Below are positions 57,209 to 63,923 of a stretch of 63,923 nucleotides of DNA, piece after piece (within the stretch, counting starts at the first letter, position 1; each line of letters starts with the position of its first letter). Under the pieces are notes generated by a model. That model was given only the letters and a program-made list of their open reading frames with translations. It did no database searches and had not been told where the DNA came from. Made by a program: the position numbers and the translations under genes. Source of the stretch: Syntrophobacteraceae bacterium (GTDB lineage: Bacteria > Desulfobacterota > Syntrophobacteria > Syntrophobacterales > Syntrophobacteraceae); contig JALOPI010000016.1 of NCBI GenBank assembly GCA_025453975.1, positions 1 through 63,923 of the forward strand, given 5' to 3'.

Positions 57209-58537
57209 ATGAGCAAATGGCTGGCTGTTGCGGTGTTGATGGTCGTGTGCCTCGGATGGGGGGAGGGGGTCGCCTCGTCTCCCGGCGGGTCCCGCGAAGG
57301 CGCCAGGGTTCCCCGGGAATCCCGGGCCGGTGCGGCGGAAAAGCCCGAGACGGTAACTCTGGATCAGCTCGTGGAAGAGGCACTGAGCCGGAGTCCCAGC
57401 ATCGAAGCCGCGAGCCGCGCTGCACAGGCCAGACGCGTCCGCATCCCCGCCGAGACCACCCTGCCCGATCCCGTCGTCTCCTTTCAGAACATGGGGGACC
57501 TGAATCCTCCCAGCCTCCAGGCGGGAGACCCTTCCTCCGGGCGGTTTTACGGCATCGAGCAGGAGATCCCCTTCCCCGGGAAGCTGGCTCTCAAGGGCAA
57601 GCTGGCCGCCTCGGAGACCGAAGCCGAGGAGTGGAGCGCGGAGGAAGTGCGCCGACAGGTCGTGGCCGACCTCAAGGAAGCTTACTACGAATACGGTCTC
57701 GTCCTGAAATCCCTGGAGATCGTGGAGAAGGACAGAAAGCTCCTGGAGACCATGACCGAAGTGGCCCAGTCCAGGTATGCCGTGGGCGAGGGCTCTCAGC
57801 AGGATGTCCTCCGGGCCCAGGTGGAGCTTTCCAGGCTCCAGGACCGCCTGGCGGAGCTCGAGCAGCGCCGGGCCTCGGTGGTGGCCCTCATCAACAAGCT
57901 GGTCTACCGCCCGGACGACTCGCCCCTGGGAAAGCCGGTCTTCCCCGAAAACAGTCAGCTGGCGCTCAAGGAGGAGGAGATGGTGCGGCTGGCCATGGAC
58001 CAGGCGGCAAGCCTTCAGAAGCAGGACCGGCAGGTCGAGCGGAGCGAGCATGCGGTGGAGCTGGCTCGAAAGGAATACTACCCTGATTTCGCCCTGGGCT
58101 TCACCTACGTGGACCGACGGTCCGACCCCGAAATGTACGGCCTCATGGTGAAGGCCAAGGTCCCCCTCTACTTCTGGCGCAAGCAGCGCCTCGATCTGGA
58201 GAGCGCCCGTCTCAGCCTCTCCGCCACCCGCAAACAGCGGGAGAGTGAAGCCTCCAGCGTGACCTATGCCGTCCGGAACGCCCATGCCGCCGCACTGTCG
58301 GCTCAGAAGCTGGCCCAGCTGTACGGGACGACCATCGTGCCCCAGGCCCGGCTGACCTTCGAGGCTTCCCTGGCATCGTACCAGGTGGGCGACTCGGATT
58401 TCCGCATGCTGATGGAGAGCCTCTCGGCACTGCTGGAATACGAGCTCAAACAGTACGAAGCCCTGGCCGAGCTTCACAAGGCCGTGGCGCGCCTCGAGCT
58501 TTTCACCGGTCCCCTGACACCGCCTCGCGACTTTTGA
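57209..58537 (+). CDS. TolC-family outer-membrane channel of the metal-efflux operon
   Basis: 442 residues. It has a signal peptide (WLAVAVLMVVCLGWGEGVAS), then the TolC-type repeats (SLQAGDPSSGRFYGIEQEIP and LMVKAKVPLYFWRKQRLDLE) with long helical barrel segments. No lipobox is visible at the start, so it resembles CusC-like or generic TolC without lipid anchor. The start ATG 57209 has AGGAG 9 bases upstream; ATG 57200 is too close to it. It is the first gene of a TolC-CusB-CusA cluster, with 337 bases to the next gene. It provides the outer-membrane exit for Cu(I)/Ag(I). Confidence 0.88.
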   Translation: MSKWLAVAVLMVVCLGWGEGVASSPGGSREGARVPRESRAGAAEKPETVTLDQLVEEALSRSPSIEAASRAAQARRVRIPAETTLPDPVVSFQNMGDLNPPSLQAGDPSSGRFYGIEQEIPFPGKLALKGKLAASETEAEEWSAEEVRRQVVADLKEAYYEYGLVLKSLEIVEKDRKLLETMTEVAQSRYAVGEGSQQDVLRAQVELSRLQDRLAELEQRRASVVALINKLVYRPDDSPLGKPVFPENSQLALKEEEMVRLAMDQAASLQKQDRQVERSEHAVELARKEYYPDFALGFTYVDRRSDPEMYGLMVKAKVPLYFWRKQRLDLESARLSLSATRKQRESEASSVTYAVRNAHAAALSAQKLAQLYGTTIVPQARLTFEASLASYQVGDSDFRMLMESLSALLEYELKQYEALAELHKAVARLELFTGPLTPPRDF

Positions 58538-58874
58538 CGTTCCGGGACCGATGGTGGTCTCCCTTGAGGGGAGCCAGGTCGATGAAATACCGGATCGCAC
58601 GAAGCCACCGCCCCACTGGCGGGCGAGATGGGACACCCAGGTCTCCTTGCCGTCATCTCGGGGGACGGGAGCACACCCTTCCTCCAGAAAGAGCCGCGCC
58701 CCCGTCGAGGTTGCGCAGCAAGGCTTCAGCCAGAACCACGTCCCGAGCCGCCGGGCAGGGCTTTGGATACGCTCCCTCGGAAATACCCTTCACATCTGGA
58801 TGAGCTCGGATTATTTTAATCGAGGAATATTTCGCGCTCTAGTTGAAGCTACCTATTATCACAGGAGGAAAGCC
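58538..58874. other. Intergenic region before the CusB-like gene
   Basis: A 337-base gap inside the metal-efflux cluster. It is AT-rich at 58805-58865 (TTATTTTAATCG, TTGAAGC, TATTAT), suggesting a second promoter for the adaptor-pump pair, but no clear -35/-10 pair could be fixed. ACAGGAGGAA (58861-58870) is the ribosome binding site of the next gene. No hairpin or coding frame is convincing. Confidence 0.4.
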
Positions 58875-60602
58875 ATGAGGATCCACCTCACCCCCCGGCC
58901 TGCCGGGGCCAAATGGGGGAAGCTGGGCAGGCCATTGCGTATGGCGGGCCGGGCCCGGGCATCGGGCGTTTGGCTTTGGGTCCTCGCAATGGCCTGGATG
59001 GCGGCGGCGGGAGGGGGTAGCTTTGCGGGCGGAATACCGTTCCCGTGGCTGCCCCAGGCCCATGCGGCCTCGGCCGAGGTCTACACCTGTCCCATGCATC
59101 CCGAGGTACAGTCCGACAAGCCCGGCTCGTGCCCCAAATGCGGCATGTTCCTGGAGAAGGCGGCCCAGGCTCAGGTCCCCCCCCCCGCGAAGCCGACGCG
59201 GCCCTCCAAGCAGCCCGGTAAGACGCAGGCTCCCCAGGCGTCCCCGGGGGCCTACACCTGTCCCATGCACCCCGAGGTGCGTTCCGACAGCCCCGGAAGG
59301 TGTCCCGATTGCGGCATGTTCCTGGAGAAAGCCCCCGCCGAGCCGCCTGCTCCCCAGCCCGCCGCGCCCAAACCGTCCACCCGGGCACCCGGGGAGGCGG
59401 ACCGGAAAGCATCCGCAACGGTCTACACCTGCCCCATGCATCCGCAGGTGAGATCCGATAAGCCCGGTTCATGCCCCATCTGCGGCATGAACCTCGAAAA
59501 GATGCCCGAGCAGGGGGCATTGCCCGGTGGCGGGTCCATGCCCGCCGGCACGGTGAATATCCGCCCCGAAAGGCAGCAGCTCATCGGGGTCCAGGTGGGG
59601 GAGGCGCGGGAAAGGGACCTCACGGGGACGGTTCGCGCCGTGGGACGGCTCTCCATCGACGAGACCCGGGTGGCCCGCGTGCAGACCCGTATCGACGGCT
59701 GGATCGACCAGGTCTTCGTCAACTTCACGGGGAAGCCCGTCAAGAAGGGACAGCCGCTTTTCAGCGTGTACAGCCCCGAGCTGGTCTCGACCCAGCAGGA
59801 GCTGCTGGTGGCGCTCAAGTCCATGGAGCGGCTCCAGGGGAGCACCCTGCCCGAAGCGCGGGCCGGGGCCGAGACCCTCCACCGGTCGGTTCGGGAGCGG
59901 CTCAGGCAGTGGGAGCTTTCCGATGGCCAGATCCGCGACATCGAGAAACGCGGCACTCCTTCCCGCTCCGTCACCCTCCATGCCCCCATGGACGGCTTCG
60001 TGGTCGCCCGCAACGCCTATCCGGGCCAGCGCATCACCCCCGAGACCGAGCTTTATGTCATCGCCGACCTTTCCCAGCTCTGGGTGATGGCGGAGGTCTT
60101 CGAGTACGAGCTTCCCATGATCCACGTCGGGCAGTCGGCCCAGCTGTCCTTGACGGCCCTTCCCGGGAAGGTTTTCCAGGGCCGGGTGTCCTTCATCTAC
60201 CCGCAGGTGGAGCCGGCGACGCGGACCCTCAAGGTTCGCCTGGATCTGCCCAACCCCGACCGGCAGCTCAAACCGGATCTCTTCGCCCAGGTGACCTTCA
60301 CCGTCGACCACGGCCGGGAGCTCGTGGTGCCCCAGGACTCCGTCCTGGACTCAGGCACCGAGCAGACAGTCTTCGTGGCGCGCGGCAACGGCTACTTCGA
60401 GCCCAGAACCGTGACCCTGGGGCGTCGCGTGGGCGGGGACGCGGTGGTGCTGAGCGGGCTGAAGGCCGGTGAGCGCGTGGTGACCTCGGCGGTCTTTTTC
60501 GTGGACTCCGAAAGCAAGCTGAGGCCCGCCTTTCAGGCCATGACCTCCGACGGGACGGCTGGGACGCCGGCGGGGACCCCAGGGGATGGCCACTCCCATT
60601 GA
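58875..60602 (+). CDS. cusB: CusB-like RND adaptor with three heavy-metal-binding modules
   Basis: 575 residues. A long basic signal/anchor (hydrophobic about 32-62) is followed by three copies of the heavy-metal-binding domain YTCPMHPxVxSDxPGxCPxCGM at about 69-95, 127-152 and 183-209, each with CPMHP and CPxCGM, joined by Pro/Ala linkers. The adaptor core follows: barrel-sandwich (RTRIDGWIDQVFVNFTGKP-type), alpha-hairpin, beta-barrel (LWVMAEVFEYELPMIHVGQS) and the C-terminal domain (LVVPQDSVLDSG). A His-rich C-terminus (GDGHSH) is present. ATG 58875 follows AGGAGGAA by 5 bases. Most CusB relatives have at most one such module, so three is notable. It would hand Cu(I)/Ag(I) to CusA. Confidence 0.93.
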   Translation: MRIHLTPRPAGAKWGKLGRPLRMAGRARASGVWLWVLAMAWMAAAGGGSFAGGIPFPWLPQAHAASAEVYTCPMHPEVQSDKPGSCPKCGMFLEKAAQAQVPPPAKPTRPSKQPGKTQAPQASPGAYTCPMHPEVRSDSPGRCPDCGMFLEKAPAEPPAPQPAAPKPSTRAPGEADRKASATVYTCPMHPQVRSDKPGSCPICGMNLEKMPEQGALPGGGSMPAGTVNIRPERQQLIGVQVGEARERDLTGTVRAVGRLSIDETRVARVQTRIDGWIDQVFVNFTGKPVKKGQPLFSVYSPELVSTQQELLVALKSMERLQGSTLPEARAGAETLHRSVRERLRQWELSDGQIRDIEKRGTPSRSVTLHAPMDGFVVARNAYPGQRITPETELYVIADLSQLWVMAEVFEYELPMIHVGQSAQLSLTALPGKVFQGRVSFIYPQVEPATRTLKVRLDLPNPDRQLKPDLFAQVTFTVDHGRELVVPQDSVLDSGTEQTVFVARGNGYFEPRTVTLGRRVGGDAVVLSGLKAGERVVTSAVFFVDSESKLRPAFQAMTSDGTAGTPAGTPGDGHSH

Positions 60603-60684
60603 TGCCCCCCCGGGGACCCATCGCAAGCTGGAGATCCGTGACGTATGCTCTCTCCCACAACCTTGCCAGCCGGAAAGCGTCCCC

Positions 60685-63600
60685 ATGATCAACCGCATCA
60701 TCGAAATCTGCGCCAACAACCGGTTCATGGTGCTCCTCTTCACCGCCATGTCGCTCATGGCGGGCTACCATGCCATGCGGAGCATCACGCTGGACGCCAT
60801 CCCGGACCTCTCGGACACCCAGGTCATCGTCTTTGCCCGCTGGGACCGCAGCCCCGACATCATGGAGGACCAGGTCACCTACCCCATCGTGACGGCCATG
60901 CTGGGGGCGCCCAAAGTCAAGGACATCCGGGGATTGTCGGACTTCGGCTACTCCTACGTCTACATCATCTTCGAGGACGGGACCGACATCTACTGGGCCC
61001 GGTCGCGGACCCTGGAGTACCTCAGCGGCATCCTGCCCCGCCTTCCCCAGGGCGTGCAGGTGGAGCTGGGACGCGACGCCACGTCCATCGGCTGGGTGTA
61101 CCAGTACGCGCTGGTGGACCGGACGGGAGCCCACAACCTGGCGCAGCTGCGATCGATCCAGGACTGGCTGCTGCGCTTCGAGCTGCAGGCCGTGCCGGGC
61201 GTCGCCGAAGTGGCGCCGGTGGGGGGCTTCGTGCGCCAGTACCAGGTGGCCCTGGACCCCAACGCCCTCCAGTCCTACCGGATTCCACTGGATACCGTGG
61301 TCCAGATGATCCGTGACGGCAACAACGATGTGGGGGGCCGCCTGGTGGAGCTGTCCGGACGGGAGTACATGGTCCGGGGGCGGGGCTACATCCGGTCCAT
61401 CGCCGATATCGAGAACATCGCCGTGGCCGTCAATGCCGAGACGGGAACGCCCGTCCTGGTCAAGGAGCTGGGACGGGTCACCCTGGGCCCCGACATGCGG
61501 CGCGGCATCGCCGAGCTGGACGGCGAGGGCGAGACGGTGGGCGGCATCGTCATCATGCGCTACGGCGAGAGCGCCATGAAGGTCATCGAGCGCGTCGAGA
61601 AGCGCATGGAGGAGATCCGGCCGAGCCTGCCTCCGGGAGTCGAGCTCATCACGGTCTACGACCGGTCGGACCTGATCCGGCGCTCCATCGAGACTTTGAA
61701 AGCGACCCTCGTCGAGGAGCTCATCATCGTGAGCCTGGTGATCCTCGTCTTCCTCTGGCACATTCCCAGCGCCGTCATCCCCATCCTCACCATCCCCATT
61801 GCCGTGATCCTCTCCTTCATCCCCATGCACGGCCTGGGCATCACGGCCAACATCATGTCCCTCGGCGGCATCGCCATCGCCATCGGAGCCATGGTGGACG
61901 CCTCCATCGTGGTGGTGGAGCAGACCCACAAGAAGCTCGAGCAGTGGGAGGCCGGCGGAAGGAAGGGGGATTTCCGGGAGGTGGTCATCGGAGCCGTGAA
62001 GGAGGTGGGCGGCCCCAGCTTCTTCGCGCTTCTGGTCATCGCAGTCTCCTTCGTGCCCGTCTTCGCCCTGGAGGCCCAGGAGGGGCGCCTGTTCAAGCCC
62101 CTGGCCTTCACCAAGAACTTCTCCATGGTCATCGCCGCCGTGCTGGCCATCACCCTGGACCCCGCCATCCGGCTGCTTTTCACGCGCATGGATCCCTACG
62201 CGTTCCGCCCGCGCTGGCTGGCCCGGGTGGTCAACGCCATCCTGGTGGGGAAGATCCACGGCGAGGAGAATCACCCCATCAGCCGGCCCCTCATGCGGAT
62301 GTACCATCCGATGGTCGTGGTCGTCCTGCGCCACCCCTGGATCACCATCACCGTGGCGGGCCTCCTGGTAGCCGCGACAGTGCCGGTGTACCAGCGGCTG
62401 GGGTCCGAGTTCATGCCGCCCCTGGACGAGGGGGCGCTCCTCTACATGCCCACGACGCCCCCCGGCATCTCGGTGACCGAGGCCACGAAGCTCCTCCAGG
62501 TGCAGGACAAGATCCTCAAGAGCTTCCCCCAGGTGGACCGCGTCTTCGGCAAGGCGGGGCGGGCCGAAACGGCCACGGACCCGGCGCCTTTCTCCATGAT
62601 GGAGACCGTCATCCTCCTCAAGCCCCACGGCGAATGGCCCAGAGCGGACCGCTGGTATTCCTCGTGGGCGCCGGACTGGGTGGCCGGCATCCTGCGGAGG
62701 GCCTGGCCCGACCATCAGAGCACCCAGGACTTCATCTACGGACCCGGGGGGCTCGACGAGGCCATGCAGCTCCCGGGGGTCGTCAACGCCTGGACCATGC
62801 CCATCAAGGCCCGCATCGACATGCTCACCACCGGCATCCGGACGCCCGTCGGCGTCAAGATCCTGGGGGCGGACCTCCAGGTCATCCAGGAGATCGGTCA
62901 ACGGATCGAGGCGGTGCTGAAGCCCATTCAGGGGACGACGAGCGTCTACGCCGAGCGGACCACGGGGGGCTATTTCCTGGACTTCGACTTCAAGCGCGAG
63001 GAGCTGGCCCGCTACGGGCTCAGCATGGCCCAGGCCCAGATGGTCATCACCTCGGCCATCGGGGGTGAGAACATCACGACCACGGTGGAAGGGCGCGAGC
63101 GCTACGGGGTCAACGTCCGCTACATGCGGGACTTTCGGAGCTCCATGGACGTGCTGGAGCGGGCCCTGGTCTCCACGCCCGGCGGGGCCCAGATCCCCGT
63201 GACTCAGCTGGCGGACATCCGTCTCGCGACCGGCCCCGGGATGATCCGGGATGAGAACGGGCGCATGTGCGGGTACGTCTACGTGGACATGGCGGGGCGG
63301 GACGTGGGAGGCTACGTGGCCGAAGCCAGGCGGGCCGTCCAGGACCAGGTGCCCCTGCCTCCCGGGTACACGCTGGCCTGGAGCGGCCAGTTCGAATCCA
63401 TGCAGCGGGTCGGTGAGAGGCTGTGGGTGGTCGTCCCGTTGACGCTGTTCATCATCTTTCTGCTCCTCTACCTCAACACCCGCTCGGTGGCCAAGACCCT
63501 CATCGTGCTCCTGGCGGTACCCTTTTCGGCCATCGGCGCCGTCTGGCTGCTCTACCTCCTGGATTACAACACCAGCATCGCCGTGTGGGTGGGGCTCATC

Positions 63601-63923
63601 GCGCTCCTGGGCGTGGATGCCGAAACGGGAGTTTTCATGCTGCTCTACCTGGACCTGGCCTATTACGAAAGGCTGAAGGCGGGGCGCATGCGGAGCCGCG
63701 AGGATCTGCGGGAGGCCATCCTCGAAGGGGCCGTCAGGCGGCTTCGTCCCAAGTTCATGACCGTCGCCGTCATGTTCCTGGGGCTGGTCCCCATCCTCTG
63801 GTCCACGGGAGCGGGCTCCGACGTCATGAAGCGCATCGCGGCACCCATGGTGGGGGGGGTCTTCACGTCCTTCGCCATGGAGCTTCTGGTCTATCCGGCC
63901 ATCTACGAGCTGTGGCGCTGGGC
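60685..63923 (+). CDS. cusA: CusA-like heavy-metal RND pump (cut by window end)
   Basis: 1079 residues present, with no stop before base 63923; probably only a few residues are missing. The HME-RND signatures include AIPDLSDTQVIVFARW at the N-terminus, GAMVDASIVVVEQTHKKLE in TM4 and GVDAETGVFMLLYLDLAY in TM10. The three Met of the Cu/Ag-binding cluster in E. coli CusA have counterparts: M588 (LLYMPTT), M638 (APFSMMETV) and M713 (RIDMLTTG). The first two are 50 residues apart as in CusA, but the third is about 26 residues further on because of an insertion. It exports Cu(I) or Ag(I) by proton antiport. It is 82 bases downstream of the CusB-like gene. The start ATG 60685 follows GGAAAG. Confidence 0.95.
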   Translation, partial: MINRIIEICANNRFMVLLFTAMSLMAGYHAMRSITLDAIPDLSDTQVIVFARWDRSPDIMEDQVTYPIVTAMLGAPKVKDIRGLSDFGYSYVYIIFEDGTDIYWARSRTLEYLSGILPRLPQGVQVELGRDATSIGWVYQYALVDRTGAHNLAQLRSIQDWLLRFELQAVPGVAEVAPVGGFVRQYQVALDPNALQSYRIPLDTVVQMIRDGNNDVGGRLVELSGREYMVRGRGYIRSIADIENIAVAVNAETGTPVLVKELGRVTLGPDMRRGIAELDGEGETVGGIVIMRYGESAMKVIERVEKRMEEIRPSLPPGVELITVYDRSDLIRRSIETLKATLVEELIIVSLVILVFLWHIPSAVIPILTIPIAVILSFIPMHGLGITANIMSLGGIAIAIGAMVDASIVVVEQTHKKLEQWEAGGRKGDFREVVIGAVKEVGGPSFFALLVIAVSFVPVFALEAQEGRLFKPLAFTKNFSMVIAAVLAITLDPAIRLLFTRMDPYAFRPRWLARVVNAILVGKIHGEENHPISRPLMRMYHPMVVVVLRHPWITITVAGLLVAATVPVYQRLGSEFMPPLDEGALLYMPTTPPGISVTEATKLLQVQDKILKSFPQVDRVFGKAGRAETATDPAPFSMMETVILLKPHGEWPRADRWYSSWAPDWVAGILRRAWPDHQSTQDFIYGPGGLDEAMQLPGVVNAWTMPIKARIDMLTTGIRTPVGVKILGADLQVIQEIGQRIEAVLKPIQGTTSVYAERTTGGYFLDFDFKREELARYGLSMAQAQMVITSAIGGENITTTVEGRERYGVNVRYMRDFRSSMDVLERALVSTPGGAQIPVTQLADIRLATGPGMIRDENGRMCGYVYVDMAGRDVGGYVAEARRAVQDQVPLPPGYTLAWSGQFESMQRVGERLWVVVPLTLFIIFLLLYLNTRSVAKTLIVLLAVPFSAIGAVWLLYLLDYNTSIAVWVGLIALLGVDAETGVFMLLYLDLAYYERLKAGRMRSREDLREAILEGAVRRLRPKFMTVAVMFLGLVPILWSTGAGSDVMKRIAAPMVGGVFTSFAMELLVYPAIYELWRW

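Overview
This is a GC-rich chromosomal window from a Gram-negative bacterium. It has TolC-type outer-membrane channels, two tripartite RND pumps, lipoprotein-like and secreted proteins, and RecBCD. The tungsten/molybdenum aldehyde:ferredoxin oxidoreductase family member, bacteriohemerythrin, Cys-rich YkgJ-type protein, FmdB zinc ribbon and ATP-type PFK with a GGDG/PKTIDND signature together suggest an anaerobic or microaerophilic Desulfobacterota (former Deltaproteobacteria)-like organism. That placement is inference; no rRNA or other phylogenetic marker beyond ftsY is present. No tRNA, rRNA, CRISPR array or full insertion sequence was seen.

Layout. Positions 1-705 (minus) hold the start of a TrlF-like PHP-domain protein that runs off the window and looks AT-richer than its surroundings. 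Positions 939-4828 carry a hotdog thioesterase, a small DUF3147-type membrane protein and a DUF928 protein next to a CHASE2 adenylate/guanylate cyclase. Positions 5294-9090 carry a bacteriohemerythrin, a DUF3108 protein and a large hybrid histidine kinase. Positions 9229-16728 are mixed housekeeping and signalling genes: MFS transporter, methyltransferase, an orphan 140-aa protein, a response-regulator/degenerate-kinase fusion, class II aldolase, FtsY, a CaiB/BaiF (AMACR-like) protein and FmdB.

Positions 17071-33692 are a DNA-end-processing block on the plus strand: two Cys-cluster proteins, recC, recB, a Phd/VapC-type toxin-antitoxin pair with its own promoter and a mobile-looking repeat, recD, then an SbcD-like nuclease and a YhaN-like SMC-type ATPase that overlap by ATGA. 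Positions 33790-41940 (minus) carry a possible 35-aa peptide, an MscS channel, pyruvate kinase, phosphofructokinase, a large uncharacterised protein with a nucleoside-phosphorylase-like C-terminus, and a K+ channel. Positions 42015-47806 (minus) are a complete HAE-type RND efflux operon (adaptor, pump, outer-membrane factor) with a 16-bp perfect palindrome upstream.

Positions 48214-53605 hold tex, an RluA-like protein lacking the canonical catalytic Asp, and a REC-PAS-GGDEF-EAL protein in which every catalytic signature is degenerate. Positions 54050-56729 hold the AOR-family enzyme, preceded by a terminator/antiterminator-like leader, and a convergent Fe-S flavoprotein. Positions 57209-63923 form a Cu(I)/Ag(I)-type efflux operon (TolC-like, CusB-like with three metal-binding CPMHP modules, CusA-like), with CusA cut by the window end.

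The most interesting items are the toxin-antitoxin insertion splitting recCB from recD, the AOR leader, the three signalling or modifying proteins with lost catalytic residues, the uncharacterised phosphorylase-like protein beside PFK and pyruvate kinase, and the TrlF-like gene at the edge.
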